Below are positions 17,370 to 26,074 of a DNA stretch of 64,000 nucleotides, in pieces. The stretch covers positions 3,820,859 to 3,884,858 of the forward strand of contig OX638294.1 of NCBI GenBank assembly GCA_951812325.1, written 5' to 3'. Every line of letters starts with the position of its first letter. The first letter of the stretch is position 1. The notes beneath the pieces are model-generated. The model did no database searches and had not been told where the DNA came from. It saw only the letters and a list, made by a program, of their open reading frames with translations. Both the position numbers and the translations under genes were made by a program. This stretch comes from an uncultured Thermoanaerobaculia bacterium (GTDB taxonomy: Bacteria > Acidobacteriota > Thermoanaerobaculia > Multivoradales > Multivoraceae).

Positions 17370-18221
17370 ATGATTCGGACTGGCGAGTGCAGAGGCTTCG
17401 AGGTGTCGTTGGAGGATCCGGGGATCCTCGTCGTCACGTTCAACCGGTCGGACCGGCTCAACGGCATGGACGCGCCGTTGAAGCGCGACCTGCTGGAGAC
17501 GCTCACCCAGGCTGCGATGGAGGATTCCGTGCGGGTCGTGCTGTTCACCGGCAGCGGCAGGGCCTTCTCGGCCGGCGACGACATCAGCGGCCAGGACAAG
17601 GGCCGGCGCGGCGAGGCGCTGGTGCCCGACATCCACCGCGGTCACGACAACGTGCTCGGCACGATCAACGGGCTGCGCAGGATCTCGCAGCCGATCAACA
17701 CGGCGATCCGTGGCCTGGACAAGCTGACGATCGCGGCGATGAACGGCGTGGCGGTGCAGACCGGCTTTTCGCTGGCGCTCAGTTGCGACTTCCGGATTGC
17801 GTCGACCGCAGCGCGCATGGGCAGCGGCACGCTCCGCTTCGGCCTGCTGCCGGACGAGGGCGGCCACTACCTGCTGCTGCAGATGATGGGTCTGCCGAAG
17901 ACGATCGATTTCCTGATGCGCAATCGGATCGTCGACGCGGCGGAGGCGCTTGACCTCGGGCTCGTCCACGAGGTCGTGGCGCCGGACGAGCTGATGCCGC
18001 GAGCGATGGATCTTGCGCGCGAGCTCGCGAACGGGCCGCAGGTGGCGATGCGGCTGCTCAAGCGCAGCATCTACAACGCCGCCGACCAGACCTGGGAGCA
18101 GTCCCTCGAGGACATCGCGGCCCGGACGCCGATGGCCGACCATCATCCGGACTCCCGTGAGGGTGTGGCGGCCTTCCGCGCCAAGCAAACGCCGGCCTTC
18201 AACGCCTGGTTGGAGGATTGA
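17370..18221 (+). CDS. Enoyl-CoA hydratase/isomerase
   Basis: A 283-residue crotonase-fold enzyme acting on acyl-CoA thioesters in the cytoplasm. The oxyanion-hole segment is GRAFSAGDDISG and the second conserved block is IAAMNGVAVQTGFSLALSCDFRIA, followed by RFGLLPDEGGHYLL. The acidic residue in LPDEGG fits the catalytic Glu region. The start is ATG 17370 with AGGGAG eight bases upstream; GTG 17361 has no room for a ribosome site. It precedes a thiolase by 90 bp on the same strand, consistent with beta-oxidation. Confidence 0.88.
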   Translation: MIRTGECRGFEVSLEDPGILVVTFNRSDRLNGMDAPLKRDLLETLTQAAMEDSVRVVLFTGSGRAFSAGDDISGQDKGRRGEALVPDIHRGHDNVLGTINGLRRISQPINTAIRGLDKLTIAAMNGVAVQTGFSLALSCDFRIASTAARMGSGTLRFGLLPDEGGHYLLLQMMGLPKTIDFLMRNRIVDAAEALDLGLVHEVVAPDELMPRAMDLARELANGPQVAMRLLKRSIYNAADQTWEQSLEDIAARTPMADHHPDSREGVAAFRAKQTPAFNAWLED

Positions 18222-18248
18222 GGGACCGACCGACCGTACGGTAGGTGC

Positions 18249-18254
18249 TATTCT
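18249..18254 (+). promoter_or_regulatory. Candidate -10 (TATTCT) before the thiolase
   Basis: TATTCT stands out in a GC-rich gap, giving a predicted start near 18260 and a leader of about 50 bases with AGGGAG just before the ATG at 18312. It suggests the thiolase has its own promoter in addition to read-through from the hydratase. Sequence-only inference. Confidence 0.3.
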
Positions 18255-18311
18255 CCGTCAACGTCGACGACATCGAACCACCCCAACCAATCGAAGCCAG
18301 GGAGCTACTCC

Positions 18312-19493
18312 ATGACTGACGCCGTCATCGTTTCCACCGCGCGCACGCCGATCGGCAAGGCCTATCGCGGCGCCTTCAACAACCTCGAATCGCCGACGAT
18401 GGGCGCGGCGGCGATTGCGGCCGCGGTCGAACGCGCCGGTGTCGAGAAGGGCGAGGTCGACGACGTCGTGATGGGCTGCGCCATGCAGCAGGGCACCCAG
18501 GGCAACAACGTCGCCCGGCAGTGCGCGATTCGCGCCGGCATGCCGGTCGAGGTCTCGGGCATGACGATGGACCGGCAGTGCTCGTCGGGAATGATGGCGA
18601 TCGCCACCGCCGCCAAGCAGGTCATGGTCGATGGGGCGCCGGTCGTGGTCGCCGGCGGAATCGACTCGATCAGCCTGGTGCAGAACGACAAGATGAACGG
18701 CTTCCGCGCGCCCGATCCGTGGATTCGGGACAACAAGCCGGAGCTGCACATGCCCATGATCGACACCGCCGAGGTCGTGGCGAAGCGCTACGACATCAGT
18801 CGCGCGCAGCAGGACGAGTACGGGCTGCAGAGCCAGCGGCGCACCGCCGCCGGCCAGGAATCGGGCGCCTTCGACGACGAGATCATCGCGATGAACGCGA
18901 CGAAGATGATCCTCGACCGGGCGACCGGCGACATCAGCTTCGGCGAGGTCGAGTTGAGCCAGGATGAGGGCAACCGCCCCACGACGACGATCGAAGGTCT
19001 CTCCGGGCTGAAGCCGGTACGCGAGAACGGCACGATCACGGCGGGCAACGCCAGCCAGCTCTCCGACGGCGCCTCGGCGTGCGTGGTGATGGACTCGAAG
19101 CTGGCCGAGCAGCGTGGCCTCGAGCCGCTCGGCATCTACAAGGGGATGGCGGTCGCCGGCTGCGAACCGGACGAGATGGGCATCGGTCCCGTCTTCGCCG
19201 TCCCCAAGCTGCTCAAGCGCTTCGACCTGACGATGGACGACATCGACCTCTGGGAGCTCAACGAAGCGTTCGCGGTCCAGGTGATCTACTGCCGCGACCG
19301 GCTGGGCATCCCGAACGAGAAGCTGAACGTGAACGGGGGCGCGATCTCGATCGGCCATCCGTACGGCATGAGTGGAGCGCGCCTGGTCGGTCACGCGCTG
19401 ATCGAAGGCAGGCGTCGCGGCGCGAAGAACGTCGTCGTCACGATGTGCATCGGCGGCGGCATGGGCGCCGCGGGACTGTTCGAGGTGGCGTGA
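18312..19493 (+). CDS. Acetyl-CoA acyltransferase (thiolase)
   Basis: A 393-residue thiolase catalysing CoA-dependent cleavage (or condensation) of 3-ketoacyl-CoA. The nucleophile Cys90 lies in MDRQCSSGM. The C-terminal signatures are [19 protein letters not shown] (catalytic His) and [13 protein letters not shown] (general-acid Cys). Length is standard. AGGGAG precedes ATG 18312. The stop overlaps the next gene's GTG start (GTGA), so the downstream porin is translationally coupled, suggesting that import and oxidation of a substrate are linked. Confidence 0.92.
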   Translation: MTDAVIVSTARTPIGKAYRGAFNNLESPTMGAAAIAAAVERAGVEKGEVDDVVMGCAMQQGTQGNNVARQCAIRAGMPVEVSGMTMDRQCSSGMMAIATAAKQVMVDGAPVVVAGGIDSISLVQNDKMNGFRAPDPWIRDNKPELHMPMIDTAEVVAKRYDISRAQQDEYGLQSQRRTAAGQESGAFDDEIIAMNATKMILDRATGDISFGEVELSQDEGNRPTTTIEGLSGLKPVRENGTITAGNASQLSDGASACVVMDSKLAEQRGLEPLGIYKGMAVAGCEPDEMGIGPVFAVPKLLKRFDLTMDDIDLWELNEAFAVQVIYCRDRLGIPNEKLNVNGGAISIGHPYGMSGARLVGHALIEGRRRGAKNVVVTMCIGGGMGAAGLFEVA

Positions 19494-20302
19494 GGCTGAG
19501 GGGCGCCACGAGCATCGCAAGACTCCGGCGGCGGTTCTTCGTTGCCGCCGGCGTCCTGCTGCTCCTCGCTCTGACCTCCGGGCCGGCCACGGCCCAGACC
19601 GAATTTCACTTCCAGTTCGGCGAACTGCTGAACCCCTTCTCGGCGCAGGAGGAGGAGAGCTTCGTCCTGACCCTGCAGCAGGCGACGCAGTGGAAGTACG
19701 GCGACAGCTTCTTCTTCGTCGACTATCTCGACGACAAGGGCAGCGACGGCTTCAACGAGCGGGACTTCTACGGCGAGTGGTATCCGACTGCAAGCCTCGG
19801 CAAGCTGACCGGGAAGACGGTCGGGGGCGGCCCGCTGGCCGACGTCGGCTTCATCGCCGGCGTGAACGCGGCCGGCGACGCGAAGGTGGTCAAGTACCTG
19901 CCGGGCCTGCGCCTGGCCTGGAAGGCGGCGGGGTTCATCTTCCTGAACACGGACCTGATGCTGTACCTCGACGGCAGCAGCGGCGTCGGCGCCGGCGGCG
20001 CGCCGCGGACCGACGACAGCTACTGCTTCAACGTGAACTGGCTGTACCTGTTCCTTGCCGGTGAGCAGAGCTTCCAGATCACCGGCCACGCCGAGTACAT
20101 CGGCAGTGTGACGAACGAGTTCGGGCAGACCTACGGCGGGTCGACCCTGGCCCAGCCGCAGTTCCGCTGGGACGCGGGCAAGGCGTTCGGCGGCGACGCC
20201 GGCAAACTGTTCGCGGGCATCAAGTACCAGTACTGGAGCAACAAGCTCGGCACGGAAGAGGACGAGAGCGCCGTCCAGTTGCTGGTGGCCTGGCAGTTGT
20301 AG
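19490..20302 (+). CDS. Tsx-like outer-membrane channel
   Basis: A 270-residue protein from GTG 19490, overlapping the thiolase stop by four bases. A signal peptide ([23 protein letters not shown]) is followed by a beta-barrel resembling the nucleoside-specific channel Tsx / DUF5020 family ([56 protein letters not shown]) and ends VQLLVAWQL. It probably forms a small-solute pore. Coupling to a thiolase hints at uptake of a degradable compound rather than a nucleoside. It abuts the convergent SDR gene with no gap. Confidence 0.78.
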   Translation: MRLRGATSIARLRRRFFVAAGVLLLLALTSGPATAQTEFHFQFGELLNPFSAQEEESFVLTLQQATQWKYGDSFFFVDYLDDKGSDGFNERDFYGEWYPTASLGKLTGKTVGGGPLADVGFIAGVNAAGDAKVVKYLPGLRLAWKAAGFIFLNTDLMLYLDGSSGVGAGGAPRTDDSYCFNVNWLYLFLAGEQSFQITGHAEYIGSVTNEFGQTYGGSTLAQPQFRWDAGKAFGGDAGKLFAGIKYQYWSNKLGTEEDESAVQLLVAWQL

Positions 20303-21220
20303 CTACGTCGGATCCCAGGTGAACACGTCGGTCGTCCGGTCGAGGTCGTGGAACGACCCGGCCAGCGCCGGCATGCCGTGCTCGGCGATCGCCTCCGGGG
20401 TCCAGCCGTCGCTGTTGTGGACCGAGCGGACCGGCCGGGGTTGGCTCATCAGGAAGATCTCGTTCTTGCGCACCGTGAAGATCTGGCCGCTCGTGTCCTT
20501 CGCCGAGTCGCTCAGCAGGTAGACGGCAAGCGGCGCGACGAGCGCCGGGGTCATTTCCTTCATCTTGGCGACCCGCGCGGCCTGAGCCGGGTCGGCGGTC
20601 GGGATCGTTCCGATCAGCCGCGACCAGGCGAACGGGGCGATGCAGTTCGAGCGCACCTCGAAGCGCTGCATGTCGAGAGCCAGGGACTTCGACAGCCCGA
20701 CGATGCCGAGCTTGGCGGCGGCGTAGTTCGCCTGGCCGAAGTTGCCGATCAGCCCCGAGGTCGACGTCATGTGGACGAAGGCGCCGCCGATCTGCTTGCG
20801 GTAGTGGGGAGCGGCGGCCCGCGCCATGTTGAAGCTGCCCTTGAGATGCACGGCGATCACGGCGTCCCAGTCGCTCTCGGTCATCTTGTGGAAGATGCCG
20901 TCGCGCAGGATGCCGGCGTTGTTCACGACGCCGTCGATCTGGCCGAACTCGTCCAGGGCCTGTTCGACGATCCGCCCGGCGCCGTCGAAGTCGGCGACGC
21001 TCTCGTAGTTCGCGGCGGCGCGGCCTCCGGCAGCCTGGATCTCCGAGGCGACGGCCTCGGCCGGCGTCTGGTCGCCGCCGTCGCCGCGCTCGGAGCCGCC
21101 GAGGTCGTTCACGATGACCGAGGCGCCATGGGCGGCGGCGAGCAGGGCGATGTCGCGGCCGATGCCGCGGCCGGCGCCGGTGACGGCGATCACTTTCTCG
21201 TGCAACATGCGGGTGTTCAT
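20303..21220 (-). CDS. SDR-family oxidoreductase (MFE-2-like hydroxyacyl-CoA dehydrogenase)
   Basis: A 305-residue Rossmann-fold short-chain dehydrogenase. The dinucleotide motif is VTGAGRGIG (residues 13-21), with NNAG, the catalytic Ser in HMTSTSGL, and YAAAK. The long form with VIVNDLGGSERGDGG and a C-terminal TVRKNEIFLMSQPRP extension resembles the dehydrogenase part of peroxisomal-type multifunctional enzyme 2, so it may oxidise 3-hydroxyacyl-CoA. It is 17 bp downstream of an M20 peptidase gene on the same strand. A much longer open frame runs upstream but shows no conserved protein before ATG 21220. Confidence 0.85.
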   Translation of the reverse strand: MNTRMLHEKVIAVTGAGRGIGRDIALLAAAHGASVIVNDLGGSERGDGGDQTPAEAVASEIQAAGGRAAANYESVADFDGAGRIVEQALDEFGQIDGVVNNAGILRDGIFHKMTESDWDAVIAVHLKGSFNMARAAAPHYRKQIGGAFVHMTSTSGLIGNFGQANYAAAKLGIVGLSKSLALDMQRFEVRSNCIAPFAWSRLIGTIPTADPAQAARVAKMKEMTPALVAPLAVYLLSDSAKDTSGQIFTVRKNEIFLMSQPRPVRSVHNSDGWTPEAIAEHGMPALAGSFHDLDRTTDVFTWDPT

Positions 21221-21237
21221 TCGGGGGCCTCCAGGGT

Positions 21238-22413
21238 TTACGCCGCGGCGATCGCCGCGATGGTTCGACAGCCGTCGAGGTACTCCTGCACATCGACGTA
21301 CTCGTCCACCGTGTGGGGGTTGTGCTGTCCCGCGCCCAGGGTCACGGTGGGCACACCCTTGGCGTTCAGGTAGTTCGCGTCGAGCCCGCCGTTGGCGACC
21401 AGGTACTGCGCCTCGATGCCGAGAACTGCCCGCACCTGCTCCGCGGCGAGCAGTATCGGCGGCGAATCCCTGGGCATCTCGAAGGCGTCGTAGTCGGTTT
21501 CGGCGCGGAAGTCGACGCTGCCGCAGTCGCCCTCGGAACTCGTCACGCTGCGCGCGGCCCGTTCGAAGGCGTCGCGGTAGGTTGCCGTGATCTCCGCCAG
21601 GAACGCCTTGTCGTGGCTGCGCGACTCTCCGGACACGAAGAGGTGGTCCGTCACCTGGTTGCTCGCCTCGCCGCCGGCCATGCGGCCGACGTTCGAGGCG
21701 CCGCTGCCGGCCGGCAGCTCGATCTTGCCGAAGTAGCCCCGGGCGGCCACGTCGGCGACCGCCCGTGAAGCGATGAGCGCGGCGGAGACGCCGTGCTCCG
21801 GATGCACGCCCGCGTGCGAGGACTTGCCGTAAATGTCGACCTGCCAGCGGTCGGCGCCGGTGGCGCCGACGATCACCACGTGCGGCGCGCCGGAGTCGAT
21901 GTTGAAGCCCATCTCCGGATTCCCGAGGCGATCCAGTTCCACCGTCCGCGCGCCCCACAGGCCGACTTCCTCGCCGACCGTCATCAGCACCGTGATCGGC
22001 GGCCTCGGTGTGTCCTGAGCGAGCAGGGTCTCGACCATCGTCACCAGGGCGCCGATCGAGGTCCGGTTGTCGCCGCCGAGCGCTGTGTCGCCCTCCGCCT
22101 CGATCCGTCCGTTCCGGCGCACCGGCACCGCGCCACGGCAGAGCGGCACCGTGTCCAGGTGACCCATGAACAGCCGTCGCGAGCCCGGCCTCGTGCCGGG
22201 CAGGTCGACAATCAGGTTGCCGACCTCGTAGTCACCGGGGATCCGCTCGTTCGCGTCGTCGTGCCCGATCCAGGACGGCTCGCAGCCGGCTCCGAGGAGC
22301 TTCTCCCGCACCGCGGCGGCGACCTTGCCCTCGCGGCCGCTCAGGCCCTCGATGGCGAGCAGGTCCATCAGGTGGTCAAGGGCGCGTGCTTCGTCGATCT
22401 GCGGTGGAGTCAT
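21238..22413 (-). CDS. M20-family metallopeptidase (PepT-like)
   Basis: A 391-residue zinc peptidase. The metal-binding motifs are GHLDTVP (His and Asp), TALGGDNRTSIGAL (Asp), GEEVGLWGA (catalytic and metal Glu), IDSGAPH and the C-terminal GQHNPHTVDEYV (His). The lid domain carries GKSSHAGVHPE. The arrangement is that of tripeptidase PepT and related M20 enzymes; substrate is unknown. It has no signal peptide and is probably cytoplasmic. ATG 22413 was chosen because conserved sequence begins just after it. It forms an operon with the SDR gene downstream. Confidence 0.85.
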   Translation of the reverse strand: MTPPQIDEARALDHLMDLLAIEGLSGREGKVAAAVREKLLGAGCEPSWIGHDDANERIPGDYEVGNLIVDLPGTRPGSRRLFMGHLDTVPLCRGAVPVRRNGRIEAEGDTALGGDNRTSIGALVTMVETLLAQDTPRPPITVLMTVGEEVGLWGARTVELDRLGNPEMGFNIDSGAPHVVIVGATGADRWQVDIYGKSSHAGVHPEHGVSAALIASRAVADVAARGYFGKIELPAGSGASNVGRMAGGEASNQVTDHLFVSGESRSHDKAFLAEITATYRDAFERAARSVTSSEGDCGSVDFRAETDYDAFEMPRDSPPILLAAEQVRAVLGIEAQYLVANGGLDANYLNAKGVPTVTLGAGQHNPHTVDEYVDVQEYLDGCRTIAAIAAA

Positions 22414-22758
22414 GGGCGGTTCCGGGTCAGTCCGTACGGTCGGAAGTCCAGCGATCCTATTGTCTTCCCGCACAGCGGGTGGTCGCCGCCACGCCGCTTC
22501 GTGCACAGTAGAGAGTTGCTCCAGGCTCGCGCACCTTCTACAGGAAGTGGGAAAGGACCGGGATCGTCGGCAACCGTGTCCGGGTGAGCCGGCCTGCAAG
22601 CCGTGCGGTCCGACGGGACACGGACCAGCTCACGGGTGGCGCGGATCGTGCCATGCGGGTCCTGGCCCCCGGGACCGGCTGCGAAGCGGACTGCCTTCGC
22701 GTGGTTGCTCCATCGCGTTGCCCGGTCGCTCAAGACTCTCCCGTGACAGGATCGGCTC
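22414..22758. other. Intergenic gap between divergent genes
   Basis: 345 bp between the divergently transcribed M20 peptidase and the methyltransferase-radical SAM fusion. A TAGGAT on the minus strand about 40 bases upstream of the peptidase start could be a -10. I see no RNA gene, strong palindrome or credible small protein. Confidence 0.5.
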
Positions 22759-24591
22759 ATGGGCGACCCCGAATCAACCGACCGTGCGCGCCATGCGCTG
22801 GACAAAGCCATCGCGAAGGTCGCGGAGGACGAGTACGGACGTCTGAGTGCTGGCTTGACGCCGGAAGAGTGTGCCCAGCAAGTCGAGGATGCGCTGCAGG
22901 CCCTTTCCGGGCTGGCCTCTGGAGAGCGGCCGGAGTATACGGAATGGGAGGCATTGATGTACCTCACGTGGTACCAGCCACGTCAGGTCCACCTCGTCTA
23001 TTCGGTGCTGCCACGGCCTTTTCCGCCTGACGGTCAGCTCCGGGTGGTGGACCTCGGTTGCGGAGCGTGGGCAGTTCAGTTGGCCATTGCAATCCTGGCC
23101 GCGGAAGCACCGTCCGTCAAGGAGATCTCTGTCCGGGGGATCGATCCGAGTCTCGCGATGCGGCGGTTGGGCTGGAAGTTGTGGGCTGCGTTCCTGGATG
23201 AGGCGAAGGAGAGCGGGCTCGACCGTCTGGTTCAGGTGACTACGGCGATGAGTCGATCATCTGGTTCTTCCGACTATCAGACCTGGGTTGCCTCGGCTGA
23301 GCGGCGGGAAGACGGGAGTGAGAACGGTTTGTCGTGGTTGACCGCGGTTCATGCGGTGTACCAGGACAACTGGAGCGAGCTCAAGCAGGTCTACCGCGAC
23401 GTCCATCGCCGTGTCGCACCCAGCGTCGAACTGGTTACTACTAGCCGCCGCACGAAGAAGGAAGACCTCGTCAGGGTTCTCGTTTCCCAGCCTTGCGGCG
23501 GTACGTTGGCCTCGGTCCCGGCTGTTGCTTGTTGGAAGGGATCTGCTGTCAACACGACGAACTGGCGACGGGCCTTGAAGGTCGCTTTGGGATCCTCTCA
23601 CCCGTTTCTGAAGAACGAAGTCGAGTGGGACCGTCAATCAATTGAGGGCGATGTGGTTCATCTCGGACGTCCGATGACACTGCCCCAGCAGCGGTCTTTG
23701 CTGACTGGCGCCTCCAGCCCGGTCGATACCGTGGGCCCCGCACGCTTCGGCGCAGCCCAAATCGACTACCGTCCGGCTCGAGACATTCTCACTCGAGCCA
23801 CCGGCTTCATGGACGCCTACGACTTCACTCTGAACCCATACGCCGGCTGCGCGTTCGGGTGCAGCTATTGCTACGCCGCGTTCTTCTCCCGTAGCACCAG
23901 CGAGCGGGACGCGTGGGGAGAGTGGGTTCGGGTCAAGAAGAATGCGGTCGAGCTTCTGGCTCGGCGTCGCAGGGGCAGTCTTGACGACAAACGGATCTAC
24001 ATGAGCAGTGTCACCGATCCCTATCAGCCGATCGAGAGAAAGCTCAAGTTGACGCGGCGCCTTTTGCATGAACTGGCCGAGAAGCACCGGCCGAAGCTGG
24101 TCGTGCAGACACGGAGTCCCGACGTGGTTGGGGATGCGGACGTTCTCGAAGAGATTGTCGAGAAGGGGGGACGGGTCCGAGTCAACATGACCGTCACGAC
24201 GGACGACGAGGAGGTGCGGCGCGCTTTCGAACCTGCCTGTCCGAGCAATGCGAGACGTCTCGAAGCGGTCGCCGCGCTCGCGGAGAGGCAACTGGAAACA
24301 TGCGTAACGATGACGCCTCTGCTTCCGGTGCAGGATTCCGAACGATTCGCTGGCGACCTCCGGGGAACGGGTGTCCAGCACTTCATCGTCCAGCCGTTCC
24401 ACTTCCAGCGGGGAAAGTTCGTGGCGGGAACGAGGGACGTGGCGCTGGGAATCGTGGCGGCGAAGCTCGGCTGCGAGGCGAACGAAGTGATGGATCGGTA
24501 TCTGGAGCACTACGCCAAGGTGCGGGATGTGCTTGATCGTCGGTTGCCGGGTCTTGGCGAAGGCAAACAGGGCTTCGAGCCGCCGTTCTAG
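22759..24591 (+). CDS. Methyltransferase-like domain fused to SPL-family radical SAM protein
   Basis: A 610-residue two-domain protein. Residues about 60-300 look like a Rossmann SAM-dependent methyltransferase: motif I VVDLGCGAWAVQLAI (96-110), then SVRGIDPSLAM as an acidic motif-II-like strand end, and later HAVYQDNWSELKQ. Residues about 335-610 are a radical SAM domain of the spore-photolyase-like / Rv2578c group. Its cluster motif is C364-AFG-C368-SY-C371 (NPYAGCAFGCSYCYA), followed by YMSSVTDPYQP, LVVQTRSPDV, VTTDDEEVRRAFEP and FIVQPFHFQRGKFVAGTRD. The C-terminal half has a truncated paralogue at 29.26-29.95 kb. I know of no characterised enzyme with this order. A nucleic-acid modification or repair role would fit the SPL relationship but is speculative. 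Start ATG 22759. Confidence 0.8.
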   Translation: MGDPESTDRARHALDKAIAKVAEDEYGRLSAGLTPEECAQQVEDALQALSGLASGERPEYTEWEALMYLTWYQPRQVHLVYSVLPRPFPPDGQLRVVDLGCGAWAVQLAIAILAAEAPSVKEISVRGIDPSLAMRRLGWKLWAAFLDEAKESGLDRLVQVTTAMSRSSGSSDYQTWVASAERREDGSENGLSWLTAVHAVYQDNWSELKQVYRDVHRRVAPSVELVTTSRRTKKEDLVRVLVSQPCGGTLASVPAVACWKGSAVNTTNWRRALKVALGSSHPFLKNEVEWDRQSIEGDVVHLGRPMTLPQQRSLLTGASSPVDTVGPARFGAAQIDYRPARDILTRATGFMDAYDFTLNPYAGCAFGCSYCYAAFFSRSTSERDAWGEWVRVKKNAVELLARRRRGSLDDKRIYMSSVTDPYQPIERKLKLTRRLLHELAEKHRPKLVVQTRSPDVVGDADVLEEIVEKGGRVRVNMTVTTDDEEVRRAFEPACPSNARRLEAVAALAERQLETCVTMTPLLPVQDSERFAGDLRGTGVQHFIVQPFHFQRGKFVAGTRDVALGIVAAKLGCEANEVMDRYLEHYAKVRDVLDRRLPGLGEGKQGFEPPF

Positions 24592-24985
24592 GGGCTTAGT
24601 CGAAAAGGTCCAGTTTGGCGGCACAGGATCTGACCTGAGGAGGTCAGTTCCGTGAGCGGCAGCGGTCAATCGTCGAGGAGTCCGTTCAGCTACGTGTCGT
24701 TGGAGGAGCGGGCGCCGCAGCGGCATCCGCTTCGGCGAGTCCGGAGCATCGTGGACGAGGCGTTGGAGTCGCTGTCGCCTCGGTTCGAGGAGTTGTACTC
24801 CCGGCGGGGCCGTCCATCGGCGCCTCCCGCGCGTCTCTTCCGGGCGCTTCTGCTGCAGGGGCTCTACAGCGTTCGCAGTGAGGGGCGGTTGATGGAACGC
24901 CTGGATTTCGACCTGCTGTTTCGCTGGTTCGTGGGCCTGGAGCTGGACGAGCGGGTATGGAACGCGACGACGTTCACGAAGAATC

Positions 24986-25078
24986 AAGGCCCCTTGAGGA
25001 CCTTGATGTCCTTCGCCGAATACCCGGATTCGGCCACCGTCTGAACACCGCCTGTTCCGGCGTCCGCCATGTGCGGTC
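24986..25078. repeat. 93-bp insert with palindromes inside the transposase
   Basis: Transposases of this type read continuously through TKN-RDR; here 93 bp intervene. The insert starts near a short palindrome (TCAAGG-CC-CCTTGA, 24984-24997), contains a hairpin CCGAAT-ACCCGG-ATTCGG, and brings an in-frame TGA (25042-25044). It is a multiple of three, so frame resumes. It looks like a small non-autonomous insertion, though no target duplication is evident. Confidence 0.55.
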
Positions 25079-25617
25079 GCGATCGCGTGCTCGACGGCGA
25101 CATCGCCGGGGAGTTCTTCGAGCTGGTGCTTGCTCGGGCTCGGCGGCAGCGTCTGCTGTCGCGGGATCACTTCACGGTCGACGGGACGCTGGTCGAGGCT
25201 TGGGCGTCGCACCAGAGCTTTCGTTCGAAGGACGACCCGGACGACGACGGGTCTTCGTTTCGCGGTCAGAAGCGTAAGAACGAGACGCACGCATCGACCA
25301 CGGACCCTGAGTGCCGTCTGATGCGCAAGGGGCGCGGCAAGGAGGCGCGTCTGGCGTATCAGGGCAACGTGCTGTTGGACAATCGGAACGGCCTGATCGT
25401 GGGCGCCGAAGTGCTCGTTGGAGACGGCGCGGCGGAGACCGAGGGGGCGCTGCGTCTGCTGGAGCGTGTGCCGGGGAACCACCGGGCCACGGTGGGTGCG
25501 GACAAGCTGTACGACAACAAGTCGTTCGTTGACGGTGCGCGGGCGTTGATGGCGACGCCGCACGTGATTCAGAACACGAAGGGCCGTCAGAGCCGGATCG
25601 ACGGGCGGACCACTCGT

Positions 25618-25731
25618 CACCAGGGTCCACACCTCGAGGGCCGACAGGTCCGCCTGCCAGGGCCGGGCGCGCCCGGACGATGCCAGGCGCCGACGTGGAA
25701 CCGGCGCTCAAGCGGCAGGCCGACACCAGGG
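25618..25731. repeat. 106-bp insert flanked by CACCAGGG direct repeats
   Basis: CACCAGGG occurs at 25618-25625 and 25724-25731. Removing one copy plus the intervening sequence (106 bp) restores an uninterrupted GRTTRHQGYAMS reading, as expected in intact relatives. This is the pattern of an insertion with an 8-bp target-site duplication. The insert is very GC-rich and shifts the frame by one base. Confidence 0.65.
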
Positions 25732-26074
25732 CTACGCGATGAGCGTCAACGCGAGACCTCGGGTCGAAGGTCCGTTCGGCTGGATGAAGCAGGACGGTCT
25801 GCTGCGCCGTCCAGTGTTCCGAGGCCGCAGGAAGATGAACTGGGCCATGGTCTGGAGCGCCGCCGCCTTCAACATTCTCCGAATAGCTCACCTTGAGGCG
25901 GCGACCTGATGGATCACTGCGTCTGCCCGCCGCAAAGGCGGCCAAAGCGGAACGCCGAAGACACAAGGAGCCTTCCCACCAGCGGCGAAACCGCCCATTC
26001 GGCCACTCATCGGCTCGACTCTGGCAACTCCAAGCGCACCGCCCACCACCGTGAACCGCGATCGATCCACTTCT

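Larger units (their letters stand above)
24652..25909 (+). pseudogene. IS5-type transposase, interrupted twice
   Basis: A DDE transposase of the IS5/IS1182-like type in three pieces. The N-terminal DUF772-like part (RLFRALLLQGLYSVRSEGRLMERL...WFVGLELDERVWNATTFTKN) runs to about 24985. The central part resumes at about 25079 (RDRVLDGDIAGEFFELVL, HFTVDGTLVEAWASHQS with the first Asp, VGADKLYDNKSFV with the second Asp) and runs to GRTTRH. The C-terminal part, in another frame from about 25732, reads YAMSVNARPRVEGPFGWMK (catalytic Glu) to the TGA at 25907-25909. A 93-bp insert with an in-frame TGA and a 106-bp frameshifting insert separate the pieces. It cannot make a full transposase. Confidence 0.8.
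24600..25920 (+). mobile_element. Degenerate IS5-type insertion sequence
   Basis: The element carrying the broken transposase begins within about 60 bp of the radical SAM stop (24591). Exact terminal inverted repeats were not identified by eye, so the ends are approximate. It and the IS3 remnant mark 24.6-29.3 kb as a region of repeated insertion and decay. Confidence 0.6.

Noticed and set aside
20303-21958. A 551-residue reading for the SDR gene
   Set aside because: Conserved SDR sequence starts at ATG 21220; the extra N-terminal part is antisense to the M20 peptidase reading and is low-complexity Arg-rich.
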